Shown here one piece after another: positions 15,983 through 23,970 of a stretch of DNA of 46,440 nucleotides. The stretch is from CAZFMJ01 sp964520045. GTDB lineage: Bacteria; Elusimicrobiota; Elusimicrobia; Elusimicrobiales; CAZFMJ01. The position numbers and the translations under genes were made by a program. The stretch spans positions 1-46,440 of the forward strand of contig CAZFMJ010000014.1 of assembly GCA_964520045.1 (NCBI GenBank). Reading direction: 5' to 3'. The notes under the pieces are model-generated. The model was not told the origin of the DNA. It saw only the letters and a list, made by a program, of their open reading frames with translations, and did no database searches. Positions within the stretch are counted from its first letter, which is position 1. Each line of letters begins with the position of its first letter.

Positions 15983-16504
15983 ATGGAAAAGACCTGCAAA
16001 CTGCGCATCAAATACCCGTCGGGGATGGAGTTCGAGGCGGAAGGAAGCCTTGATTTTGTAACGGCAGAAAAACAGCATTTTATTACGGCGGCGCAGAACG
16101 CCCCGGTTGAGAAACAGACAGCGGCCGGCCCCGCGGGCGCCGAAATGGAACAAATAGACACCGCGCCGATCCATGAAATCTGGCAAAAAACAGCAATCAT
16201 CAGACAAGATTTAGTAGTCTTAACCGCAAAATCCCCGAATATCAGCCAAAAAGAAGCCGCGCTTATCATAATAGCGGCAAGGCAAATGCTTGGATTTATG
16301 CCGGAATATCCCGCGGTAAAACTTTCAAAATCCATGAAAATGTCGGGCTACCAGCCCGGCAGATTAGACAGAATTCTCAATCAATACATAAAAAACGGCA
16401 AAATAACCGCTTCCGGAACCAAAAGAAACCGCACATACAAAACCACGCCAAAAGGCATGGCGGCAGCCTTTATGCTGGCCAAAGCCCAGCAAACGCCAAA
16501 CTAA
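15983..16504 (+). CDS. Hypothetical protein with possible C-terminal winged helix
   Basis: A 173-residue protein I do not recognise. The first 45 residues resemble a small beta domain (KLRIKYPSGMEFEAEG). A linker of about 25 residues is rich in alanine and glutamate. The last 80 residues look helical with a basic region (SGYQPGRLDRILNQYIKNGK, then TKRNRTYKTTPKG), consistent with a winged-helix DNA-binding or replication-type domain. The operator-like array directly upstream makes autoregulation plausible, which is inference. The ATG at 15983 is preceded by AGGGGTGG, a fair ribosome-binding site. It stands alone between the barrel gene and a long non-coding region. Confidence 0.6.
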   Translation: MEKTCKLRIKYPSGMEFEAEGSLDFVTAEKQHFITAAQNAPVEKQTAAGPAGAEMEQIDTAPIHEIWQKTAIIRQDLVVLTAKSPNISQKEAALIIIAARQMLGFMPEYPAVKLSKSMKMSGYQPGRLDRILNQYIKNGKITASGTKRNRTYKTTPKGMAAAFMLAKAQQTPN

Positions 16505-16622
16505 CCGCGCGGAGCCAACCCCGCGCAATTTCCATTGAACCGTGCCGGCCAAACACTAACCAGCCACCAGCATTAACCTGAAAACCGCAGCTGATTCGCC
16601 ACAAACCTTCTTCAAAACGACG

Positions 16623-16668
16623 GTGAGTTTGGGACAGTCCCATTCTCACAACTTTTAAGGAATGAACG
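16623..16668. repeat. Truncated REP-like element
   Basis: Only the right half of an A unit (GTGAGTTTGGG) remains, followed by the B unit start CCCATTCTCACAACTTTTAAGGAAT with a degenerate right arm. This decayed copy shows the family has been in the genome for some time. Confidence 0.65.
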
Positions 16669-17450
16669 GTATGCAGGAGGACGGAACAAAAAAATTAGCA
16701 TGCCATGATGATTTTGTCATTTTAACCGCAACTTTCGGGCTAATTGATTGCCGGCGCTTCAGCCATACTCAACCCGCCAAGAACGCAGGCTCAGCCCAGT
16801 AAAAACCTGATATTTTATACAAAATTTACCCCGGCGCAAACCAAAACCTAAAAATCAGATCCAGATAGAACAAGCGCAAAAATCCAACGTTTTACCATGC
16901 TTAATTGCCTTTAGCGCGCGCCGATGCCGGCAACCCATAAAACCCTTAAAATACAAGCTATTTCTGGCATTTAACCGAACCAACATTGTCTATTTAATTT
17001 ATATTCAACTAATGATAATATATATTATGTTAACATAAATACGAAAATAAGCTAAACTAAAAAATCAATTTTCGTTCTCATAATTTCTTGTTTTCCCCCT
17101 TAAAAATATGCATATTTTAGGAAAATCTAATATTGAAAATTAAATCCTCATAATTAGCGCTCTCCGGGCGCAAGCCCGCTGAGTCTGAATTGTAAAAATT
17201 TTCATAAAGTTGGCAACTTTTTGGAATTTTAAAATCAGGAAAAATCCGAAATCAGCGGATTTTGCCGGAATCAAAAAAACCAGAAAACCGCATATTTAAT
17301 TTTTGGCAAATTTTACGCAGAACATGGAAAAAGATCAGGCAGTCTAAAAAACCATGAACTTCAGATTAACTTCAGCGGAAGCAAAGACTCATATTAATTC
17401 GCAAATAAGCATAAAAACCGGCCTGCCTCAAAAAACCATCAAAAGACATA

Positions 17451-17475
17451 GCCTGATTTTTGCCAAAAATCAGGC
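17451..17475. other. Perfect 11-bp hairpin
   Basis: GCCTGATTTTT (17451-17461) pairs exactly with AAAAATCAGGC (17465-17475) around loop GCC. It may be a terminator acting on the minus strand (the run of T in the stem reads as a short tract) or an RNA fold. Its function is unknown. Confidence 0.5.
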
Positions 17476-17681
17476 AAATTTCCCAAAAACCACCCCGCCC
17501 ATGAAAAAACCATGAAAGGACTTTAGCGGTTTTTAGAAAAGACGCCAAACCGCAAAAGCCGGCATCCCCAAATTTAAAAAATAAAAACCCATAAAACCAG
17601 CCCGCAGAAAAACCCACATAACCGCTTACATGGTCTGTTTCGCAAAAAAACCGCAAAAAAACTGCCCAAAAGTCCCATATC

Positions 17682-17727
17682 CGCATGGGCCGAAAATTTT
17701 AAAAAGCATGGCCGTTAGGCCCATGCG
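17682..17727 (+). promoter_or_regulatory. Competing inverted repeats upstream of 17784 gene
   Basis: CGCATGGGCC (17682-17691) pairs perfectly with GGCCCATGCG (17718-17727). GCATGGCC (17706-17713), inside the loop, can instead pair with GGCCCATGC, with one bulge. The two folds exclude each other, as in attenuators. A TATAAT (17746-17751) lies downstream, so it might instead be a site in front of that promoter. Confidence 0.4.
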
Positions 17728-17783
17728 TAATTTTCTCCTATGGAATATAATTAAACGACGATAAAAAGTATTAGGAGGCGCAA

Positions 17784-18179
17784 ATGAAAAACATAGTAAT
17801 TAAAACCTGCGGAATGCTGTTAATCCTAATGGGGATGTCCGGCTCCGCTCGGGCTGTTACGTACTATTGCGAGACAACCGAACCAGGCGACAGCATATAT
17901 TCCATCGGGATCGACGTAATGCCGAAAGGGACTATATTCGACAGAAACACCTTGGTTGGGAAAGCCGTTATAAAAAATGTCAAAAATCCGCAAGGCGTTG
18001 AAAGAAACGCCCAATGCGTAAATAACAGCTCGGTATTTGGAGGAACGCCTGTTTTTTACTGCAGTTTCAAGGAAACAGCCGATACGCTTTATATTTTCGC
18101 GGCGCAGGATACCAAACAGCTGTTCGGCAAGTTTATAGGAATGAAAGAACACAGCCTGAAGTGTGAAAAATTGGGTTAA
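17784..18179 (+). CDS. Small secreted hypothetical protein
   Basis: A 131-residue protein with a signal peptide (residues 1-24, ending GSARA). The mature chain of about 107 residues has four cysteines (in YYCET, AQCVN, FYCSF, LKCEK), which could form two disulfides in the periplasm or outside. I recognise no family. A strong ribosome-binding site, AGGAGG (17773-17778), precedes the ATG, and TATAAT at 17746 may be its -10, so it is probably well expressed. It faces the minus-strand gene at 18176, with stop codons overlapping by four bases. Confidence 0.65.
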   Translation: MKNIVIKTCGMLLILMGMSGSARAVTYYCETTEPGDSIYSIGIDVMPKGTIFDRNTLVGKAVIKNVKNPQGVERNAQCVNNSSVFGGTPVFYCSFKETADTLYIFAAQDTKQLFGKFIGMKEHSLKCEKLG

Positions 18180-18442
18180 CTTCGATTGGAACCCGCCAGT
18201 ATTCCCGCTCCTATTATTCCGTAGGATGCGAGCATAATAAAAGGCGAGATATTGCTTGCCCAGTTTTGTCCAGCGGGATCGGTGCGGCTCAATATAAAAA
18301 ATCCGATTATAAGAGATGCTATTCCTGATAATATTACTTTCCAGCCCGTTGAAGTTATCCCATCCCCCCCTCTCTTCTGCTGTGAGCCGGCATTATGCGG
18401 CGAATTATAAACGGAATGCTTCCCGCCGTGTTTCTTAGCCAT
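18176..18442 (-). CDS. Small two-helix membrane protein, hypothetical
   Basis: An 88-residue protein. The first 32 residues are hydrophilic and basic (MAKKHGGKHSVYNSPHN...), then two hydrophobic segments (about 34-51 and 66-83) that are likely membrane helices joined by a short polar loop. The shape recalls the two-helix CrgA or DUF3098-type proteins, but no motif confirms either. It is convergent with and overlaps the 17784 gene by four bases, so there is no room for a terminator between them. It lies downstream of the HEAT-repeat gene but 44 bases before the latter's stop, so is read separately or from readthrough. Confidence 0.6.
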   Translation of the reverse strand: MAKKHGGKHSVYNSPHNAGSQQKRGGDGITSTGWKVILSGIASLIIGFFILSRTDPAGQNWASNISPFIMLASYGIIGAGILAGSNRS

Positions 18443-18486
18443 AAACTATTACCCTGACGCAGCCTCAACTTTACGCTTCTTTTGCT

Positions 18487-19512
18487 TTACTTAGCTTCTG
18501 TCGCCTCTTTTGCTTCCGTTGCCTCTGTTGCTTCCTTTGCTGCCTCTTTTATTCCAAGCCTGGTTTTAAGCTGCTGTATGGCCAAACTGATTATATCCTT
18601 AATCCTTGCGTCTTTTTCAGTCTCGTATGCCGCTTTCAATGAGCCCAGCCCGTTTTTTCCGTCCCCTGTCATACCTATGACCGACGCGGACTGTTGTCTA
18701 AGCAACGAATCTCCGTGTTTTAAAAATTCATACGCGGTATCAATCCCTGAATCATCTCCCAGTTTTGCCAGCGATGAGGCCGCTTCAAGTTTTATCCTGG
18801 GCTCTTCATTCTTATCTTTGAGCCTGTCTTTAAGGCCGGAAACGTATTTTTTATCCCCGGAAAATCCGATAGCCCTGACCGCTTCATATCTTACAAAGGA
18901 ATCAGAATCAGCCAGCGAGTTTTTTAAGGCGGAAGCGGCTGTCTTCGTCCGCATATTCGCCAACGCGGACACAACGGATCTGCGCATGTCCGCATCTTTG
19001 TCTTTAAGAAAACCGCTGAGCGCCTTTACGGCTTTATCCGATTTCATGCTTCCGAGGCTTCTTGCGGCGGAATATTTCACCGTGTCCGTGCCGTCGACCA
19101 AAGCGGTTATAAGACACTGCTCCGCGGATGGCCCCATGTATGAAACCGCAACAGCGGCGCTCTGGCGCACGACAGGCGAGCTATCCCTTAAAAGCGCGCT
19201 GCATAAGGCCTCCGATGCATTGCTTTCGCGCAAGCGTCCCAGCGAATCAGCGGCGGAACTGCGCACATATATATCCGTGTCGCCGGCAAGAAGCCGCATA
19301 AGCCTGTCGGCAGCATCTTTATTCCCCAGCCTGCCCAGCATTTCAGCCCCATGCCTGCGCGTCACAGCCTCTTGTGAATCAAGCATCAGTATTGCCTTGC
19401 CGTAAGCGCTGTCCGCGGCAGCCCCCGTATTAACGCCTGATTGAGCATAAGCGGACATCGAAAAAAACTGAAAACCCAATACTGCGGTTAGAACCGATAT
19501 ATATGTTTTCAT
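18487..19512 (-). CDS. Exported HEAT-repeat protein with repeat tail
   Basis: A 341-residue protein with a signal peptide (residues 1-24, ending MSAYAQS) and about seven to eight HEAT/PBS-lyase-type repeats (about residues 45-290), each with the pattern DxxVRxxAAxALGxL. It should form an alpha-solenoid scaffold in the periplasm and bind another protein; no catalytic residues are seen. The C-terminus is a low-complexity tail (EAAKEATEATEAKEATEAK) encoded by a 9-bp repeat that also occurs in dNK and in a spacer at 14361. The tail looks like added repeat DNA rather than part of the domain. It ends next to the 18442 gene. Confidence 0.8.
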   Translation of the reverse strand: MKTYISVLTAVLGFQFFSMSAYAQSGVNTGAAADSAYGKAILMLDSQEAVTRRHGAEMLGRLGNKDAADRLMRLLAGDTDIYVRSSAADSLGRLRESNASEALCSALLRDSSPVVRQSAAVAVSYMGPSAEQCLITALVDGTDTVKYSAARSLGSMKSDKAVKALSGFLKDKDADMRRSVVSALANMRTKTAASALKNSLADSDSFVRYEAVRAIGFSGDKKYVSGLKDRLKDKNEEPRIKLEAASSLAKLGDDSGIDTAYEFLKHGDSLLRQQSASVIGMTGDGKNGLGSLKAAYETEKDARIKDIISLAIQQLKTRLGIKEAAKEATEATEAKEATEAK

Positions 19513-19583
19513 ATCGTAATTTTATTATATTTGGGGGGCCGCGACAAAACAATATGAACAATATGAACAATCGGCCGTATTAG

Positions 19584-20822
19584 TCACAAGCCTTTAGCGG
19601 CGGGAATGATTGTCTTTTTAAGCACAAAATTCAAAATGAGACATCCCGAAACCAAACACAGAAAAAGGATATGCTCCATCACCCGCATGCCCGCGGCATC
19701 AAGATATTTTCCCTCGAACCAGGAAATAAAAGTCAACCCCGTCCATGCGGTCAAAGTTATAAGACTGCCCATGACCGTCTTGTTTTTGCAGTCAGGAAAC
19801 ATTTCCGGTATTTTTATGACAAGCGCCATGGAATAAATCCTATCTAAAACCACAAAAACCGCGAATGAAAACACCGCGGCCTTAAGCGGAAGCATGCCCT
19901 GCATAAATACATAAAAAAGCAGACATGACGCCGTTACGCTGAAATTAAAAGTTCTGCGGTATCCGAGGAGCTTAAGAATCCGCGGAATAAAAAAGTTGCT
20001 CAAAGCCTCGCAAATTCCTACATATGAAAGCGCCTTGGCTATCTGCAGAAACCCAAGATTATAATGCCTTATAAACCATATTCCGGCCATTGAATAAAAT
20101 CCGAAATAGCACATTTTATTTATCATAAGACCAAGATAAAATATTTTCGCATAAGGCAGTGAAAAGACCTCTTTATATTCATCGATAAAACTTCTGAAGG
20201 TGATCGCGGTTTTGGAGGTTTCATCGTTTACTATGAATTTCACGAGCGCGGCGAACGAAACGGCGAACAATATAAAAAAAAGCCAGAAGGCGGATTTCCA
20301 TCCCAAAACCGAGGCCGTTATCCCGGCCATAGGCACGCCGAGAGCCACAGCCATGGGTCTTGCCGCCATAAGCACGGTGATCATAGGCTGATAATACGGT
20401 TTTGAAACCCCGTGATAAGCTATCCACCACATAGTGGTGCTCAGCACGCCCGCCGAAATCCCGAAAACAAACCTTATCAAAAGCGCTGAATAGAAATTGT
20501 CCGTCACAAGAAAACCCGCGAGCGAAACTATTACGAACGCTCCGCTGACGATTATAACTTTGCCCACCCGTCTGTTTTTGATAATCACAGGACCGGCGAA
20601 TACGCCTACGACTATTCCCAAAGTGCAGTAAGAGATCAGCCAGAGCGCTTTCTGGATTTCAACGCCGTAAAAAAGGCGCAGCACATCCACCAACGGAGAA
20701 ATGGCGTGGTCAACGGACGAAAAAGCGAATATCAGCGCAAAGCACGAAATCACTATAAGCCTGTTTTGAAAAACCGAAATATTTTTATCGTCATCCATAA
20801 GTTTTTTATTACCGCGCATCAT
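19584..20822 (-). CDS. Major facilitator superfamily transporter
   Basis: A 412-residue transporter with about 12 hydrophobic segments. The loop after helix 2, GPVIIKNRRVGK, matches the MFS loop pattern with R/K clusters. The substrate is not evident. I take the ATG at 20822; an in-frame TTG at 20855 lies inside repeat DNA and is unlikely. Another possible start is 20798. It follows the ATP-grasp gene on the same strand, separated by the REP chain, so it could export the product of that cassette, but this is inference and the gap is 190 bases. The last gene before the HEAT-repeat gene. Confidence 0.8.
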   Translation of the reverse strand: MMRGNKKLMDDDKNISVFQNRLIVISCFALIFAFSSVDHAISPLVDVLRLFYGVEIQKALWLISYCTLGIVVGVFAGPVIIKNRRVGKVIIVSGAFVIVSLAGFLVTDNFYSALLIRFVFGISAGVLSTTMWWIAYHGVSKPYYQPMITVLMAARPMAVALGVPMAGITASVLGWKSAFWLFFILFAVSFAALVKFIVNDETSKTAITFRSFIDEYKEVFSLPYAKIFYLGLMINKMCYFGFYSMAGIWFIRHYNLGFLQIAKALSYVGICEALSNFFIPRILKLLGYRRTFNFSVTASCLLFYVFMQGMLPLKAAVFSFAVFVVLDRIYSMALVIKIPEMFPDCKNKTVMGSLITLTAWTGLTFISWFEGKYLDAAGMRVMEHILFLCLVSGCLILNFVLKKTIIPAAKGL

Positions 20823-20851
20823 TATTCTGACTTCTGAATTCTGAATTCTGT

Positions 20852-20990
20852 CCAAACAAACCTTAAAGGCAGTGAGTTTGGACTGCCCAAACCATCCTTA
20901 AAGGCAATGAGTTTGGACTGACCCATTCTCAGTGCTTTTGAGGAAGGAATGGGACTGTCCCGTTCTCACAGCTTTTGAGGAAGGAACGGG
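20852..20990. repeat. Chain of four REP-like hairpins (A, A, B, B)
   Basis: A1 arms: 20852-20857 and 20876-20881. A2: 20887-20892 and 20911-20916. B1: CCCATTC 20922-20928 with GAATGGG 20947-20953. B2: CCCGTTC 20959-20965 with GAACGGG 20984-20990. B1 and B2 differ at one base pair in a compensatory way. The outer flanks match those of the 9.3-kb copy in inverted orientation. Confidence 0.85.
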
Positions 20991-21014
20991 GCCGGCTTCT
21001 GGCTTTTTTAGCAG

Positions 21015-22268
21015 TTATAATTTTTTTATCCTTTCCAACGCCAGCTGATTATACCCGCTGTCGGCAGATACTATGAGCAGTCCGGCTTTTCCGTCTTTTA
21101 CCGGCGAAGTAATTACGGCGCCCTCGGAAAATTCCCCAGATTCAGCCAGAACCTGCCTGCCGTTTATTTTTACCCGCCGCAATAAATCAAGAGCTCTGCC
21201 GAATTCTAAATTTTTAATCCCAAAATCGAATCTGTTTAGATAAATTATTTTTGCTTTATCCCCCTCCAGTCCGAAAATCTTTTCGGCAAGTTCCAATACA
21301 TACGCGAATCCGTTATGACGGAAATTAGACTCAATCGCAGCCGGACCTTGCCCCCCCCCGCTTGATTCATATATTCCCCAGTCAAGATTCAGACTGCCCC
21401 TGGCGCCCATCTCCCAAAATTTGCCGGCGAATTTCATGCTCAGGTCTTTTATCCCGCGGGAAACGCCGGCACTGCCTTCATACGGGTAGTAACAGCCCTG
21501 CCACGTGGCGCCGCTTACTATCTGCCGGTCTACGCCGGCAAAAACAGGGCCGTTTTCTTCCAGATTTACCAAAGAGCCCAAAGTGTCCGAAAGTTTCACA
21601 AAAGGCTCCACAAGCACCGTCCCGCCCTTGTACCAGCCGTCAATCCTTTTAAGAATCTCATCGGGCGCTCCGGCAAGATTTCCGAATCCGCCTCCCGAGA
21701 AAGATTCTTTAAGTATAATCTTTACGTCTCCGCCGGTCTTATGCCTGCCCACGGCCGCCGCTAATTCCTCTTTGCCGCGCGCCAGACATCCCGGCAATAT
21801 TTCAATTCCCATTTCCGCGGCCGTATCTTTAAAAAAAGCCTTGTCATTAAGCCTGAAAATAAGGCCGTCTTCAACAAGCGCATCCCGCGTCAAACGCCTT
21901 GTCATCCCTAATTTTTTTGCAAGCCTGACGCAATTGGATGTTTCGATATACGACTCCAGCTGCCAGTTTCCTCCGGCGCACGATTGGCGTATATGCGAAG
22001 AAAGTTTCTCGTCCCCGAGGATTGATTCCGCCATGCAGCAGCCGGACGCAGGACGGGGTATTTTTATAAACCATTTTTTGTCTTTTGAAAGCCCGTTCAG
22101 CGAGCAGATATAATCGGCAAAATCATTATCAAGCTCCGAAGACGCGAGTATGGCGTCCCCTTCTTTCAGGCACAGAATATACCGCGCGAAATAGGAAGAA
22201 ACGTCCAGAGTCACTATCTCTTCCATGTTTATCAGCCAAAGAGTTCGCTTATTGCCGTTTCTATGCAT
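21015..22268 (-). CDS. ATP-grasp ligase, PGM1-like
   Basis: A 417-residue protein with an N-terminal domain that looks like a pre-ATP-grasp domain (about residues 1-110), then an ATP-grasp fold: the flexible loop KESFSGGGFGN (187-197) and the metal-binding region IESNFRHNG (302-310, with E303 and N305). A C-terminal domain follows. The overall layout resembles PGM1-type peptide ligases, which join amino acids through an acyl phosphate, but a different acid-amine ligase is possible. The start ATGCATAG overlaps the radical SAM stop, so the two are translationally coupled. Its substrate is unknown; no precursor peptide gene was recognised near it. Confidence 0.7.
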   Translation of the reverse strand: MHRNGNKRTLWLINMEEIVTLDVSSYFARYILCLKEGDAILASSELDNDFADYICSLNGLSKDKKWFIKIPRPASGCCMAESILGDEKLSSHIRQSCAGGNWQLESYIETSNCVRLAKKLGMTRRLTRDALVEDGLIFRLNDKAFFKDTAAEMGIEILPGCLARGKEELAAAVGRHKTGGDVKIILKESFSGGGFGNLAGAPDEILKRIDGWYKGGTVLVEPFVKLSDTLGSLVNLEENGPVFAGVDRQIVSGATWQGCYYPYEGSAGVSRGIKDLSMKFAGKFWEMGARGSLNLDWGIYESSGGGQGPAAIESNFRHNGFAYVLELAEKIFGLEGDKAKIIYLNRFDFGIKNLEFGRALDLLRRVKINGRQVLAESGEFSEGAVITSPVKDGKAGLLIVSADSGYNQLALERIKKL

Positions 22269-23202
22269 AGAAATTGCCGTCGCAGATTTTGCATAATCCG
22301 CGGTCTATTTTAACCGGGCCCTTAAGATTTTTAAGCGAGCACAGCACGAATTCAAACCCCATGGCCGAGAGATGTCTTGAGATCATATCAATGCTTTTCT
22401 GCCTAAATTCAGGCCTGCACAGGCTGTAGCGGGTCTCTTCCTGTCCCGGCAGAATTTCAAATACCTTGTCGTCGTAATAGGAAGCTAGTTCGGCCGCAAA
22501 TTCGTCGCCGGCGAAATTCTTAATCAGGGAAAATGCCGGGGCATTAAGCAGAAGATAGGAGAACATGACCCTTTTCAGCCTGTATTTTTTCAGTTTTTTA
22601 AGATGCGCCGCAACCGCTTCTTCTCTGTCTTCACAGCCGGGAATAAGAGGATCCATATGCACGGTCGTAAGAACTCCGGCTCCAGCAAGAAACGCTGCGG
22701 CTTGGAGCCTTTCTTCAATAGAACACACGGATTTCTCAAGAGCCGGCTTGAATCCGGGCTTTGCGATAATGTTATAAGAAAACTTGTCTTTATTTTTCTT
22801 TATAAGTTCAAGCGTATTTGAAGCAGGGATGCCCTTGGTGGTGATTATGATCCTGTCCACTTTCGACGAAACAAGACTGCTTATTATTTCATGGGAAAGT
22901 CCGCCGGCGGCGAAAGAAGGAGTGAAGATATCCGTATACCTGCAAAGTTTTAAGATTTTTATTCTGCCCGAAGCCGCCTCTTTTCCGATTTCCTCAATAA
23001 GTCTGCTTTCTTTAAAAAGCGGTTTTGGAGCGTTAAACCCGGTTTTGAGTTTTGCAAGCGAATTTTTAACTTCGCCCCTGAATCGCGCATAACAATACAG
23101 ACAGTCATGCCCGCATCCCGCCCAAGGCTCAAGATAGTGGTATTTGCCGTACCAGCATGTGCCTATGCATCCGGGCTTAAAAAGTTTCAATTCTTCTGCC
23201 AT
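22261..23202 (-). CDS. Radical SAM protein, SPL/COG1533-like
   Basis: A 313-residue radical SAM enzyme. The cluster motif CxxxCxxC is C30, C34, C37 (GCGHDCLYCYAR), the spacing and GCxxxCxYCYAR context of spore photoproduct lyase-like proteins. It should hold a 4Fe-4S cluster and cleave AdoMet to make a radical. C12 and C16 near the N-terminus and C-terminal cysteines (LCKICDG) may bind another cluster or take part in catalysis. I take ATG 23202, overlapping the methyltransferase by 16 bases; an in-frame TTG at 23232 is the alternative. It overlaps the ATP-grasp gene by eight bases. The actual reaction is unknown. Confidence 0.8.
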   Translation of the reverse strand: MAEELKLFKPGCIGTCWYGKYHYLEPWAGCGHDCLYCYARFRGEVKNSLAKLKTGFNAPKPLFKESRLIEEIGKEAASGRIKILKLCRYTDIFTPSFAAGGLSHEIISSLVSSKVDRIIITTKGIPASNTLELIKKNKDKFSYNIIAKPGFKPALEKSVCSIEERLQAAAFLAGAGVLTTVHMDPLIPGCEDREEAVAAHLKKLKKYRLKRVMFSYLLLNAPAFSLIKNFAGDEFAAELASYYDDKVFEILPGQEETRYSLCRPEFRQKSIDMISRHLSAMGFEFVLCSLKNLKGPVKIDRGLCKICDGNFYA

Positions 23203-23855
23203 TTCTGCGCGATGATGATTCCATAAAAACAATTTCTCTGCAGCCGGTGGACGATTTTAAAGCCCGCGCGGTTAAGCGCTCCCTCAATCGAGTTTATGCC
23301 GGTCGGAAATTCATGGTATACCGTATGCCAGAACGCGCGTCTTATTCTCTGCCATTTTTTTCCGTAATATTTCACGGCATCCGCCAGAATAGCGTCATGC
23401 TTGGCTTTGAGCCCCGACTCATCAAAATCAAAAATCATATCCTCTATCAAAAACTGTCCGCCGTCCCTGAACGCCCTTGATATTTTTTTGAAAAACCTCA
23501 CTTTTTCCTCATCGGTAAGATGATGCAGGGCTTTTCGCGCGCATCCTTTGGTAAAATAATTTTTTTTAAGCCTGCATTCCTCAAATCCGGCTTGTATCAG
23601 CTCCGCATTAGTGCGGTTCTTAAGCCTACGCCTTGCCGAGGCTATCTGATGGCCTGATTTGTCTATCCCCGTGACTTTTGCGGCTATTTTTGAGGCATGG
23701 ACAAGAAAATCTCCTCTTCCGCAGCCGAAATCAACGAAAAAGTCATCTTTATCAAGGTCCAGCAGTTCAAGGCAGATGTTTACGGCCGTCTTTCCCGGAC
23801 GCAGATTTTGGTTATACCACTTGACAAACTTCTTGTCATTCCAGTTTGCGCGCAT
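23187..23855 (-). CDS. Class I SAM-dependent methyltransferase
   Basis: A 222-residue methyltransferase with the AdoMet-binding motif VDFGCGRGDF (41-50), followed by an acidic residue at the end of strand 2 (TGIDKS), and a later motif around ALHHL and GGQFLIEDMIFD. The fold is the Rossmann class I type and the substrate is unknown (small molecule or protein). It is the first gene of the minus-strand trio and overlaps the radical SAM gene, so the three are likely co-translated. The divergent dipeptidase-like gene starts 115 bases upstream, and the intervening DNA may hold promoters for both. Confidence 0.82.
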   Translation of the reverse strand: MRANWNDKKFVKWYNQNLRPGKTAVNICLELLDLDKDDFFVDFGCGRGDFLVHASKIAAKVTGIDKSGHQIASARRRLKNRTNAELIQAGFEECRLKKNYFTKGCARKALHHLTDEEKVRFFKKISRAFRDGGQFLIEDMIFDFDESGLKAKHDAILADAVKYYGKKWQRIRRAFWHTVYHEFPTGINSIEGALNRAGFKIVHRLQRNCFYGIIIAQKWQKN

Positions 23856-23934
23856 GGGTTAATTCTATAATCTTTAAAGCCGATGCGAATGGGCCTTTAT
23901 TCCCAATTCTTTTAGGGCCGAAAGACCCCTCGTG

Positions 23935-23962
23935 TTGACCGGCGGGCGGTTTTTCAGATAAA
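23935..23962 (+). promoter_or_regulatory. Promoter for the VanX-like gene
   Basis: TTGACC (23935-23940) and GATAAA (23957-23962) are separated by 16 bases, a good sigma-70 arrangement. The ATG at 23971 lies only eight bases beyond the -10, so transcription would begin at or just before the start codon and the mRNA would be leaderless. Confidence 0.5.
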
Positions 23963-23970
23963 CTCAATCT

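Larger units (their letters stand above)
16505..17783. other. 1.28-kb non-coding region
   Basis: No convincing gene is visible. Contents: a broken REP unit (16623-16668), an AT-rich patch near 16985-17150 with palindrome TTATGTTAACATAA (17025-17038), then about 400 bases where A and C strongly outnumber T and G on the plus strand. In this part AAAAAACCATGAA-like words recur (near 17346, 17430, 17504) and AAAACC is frequent. A perfect hairpin lies at 17451-17475 and a 10-bp inverted repeat at 17682-17727. Possibly an RNA gene or decayed DNA. Confidence 0.5.

Noticed and set aside
17372..17686. 104-codon minus-strand frame in the 1.28-kb region (phenylalanine and glycine rich)
   Set aside because: It arises from the A- and C-rich plus strand, has no ribosome-binding site, and no family likeness. 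The skew explains it.
18482..19405. 307-codon plus-strand frame rich in serine and leucine
   Set aside because: It is the antisense of the HEAT-repeat gene; the composition comes from the repeats read in reverse.
20823..20855. TTG start extending the MFS protein into the REP chain
   Set aside because: The extra codons come from repeat flank DNA and the ATG at 20822 is a normal start.
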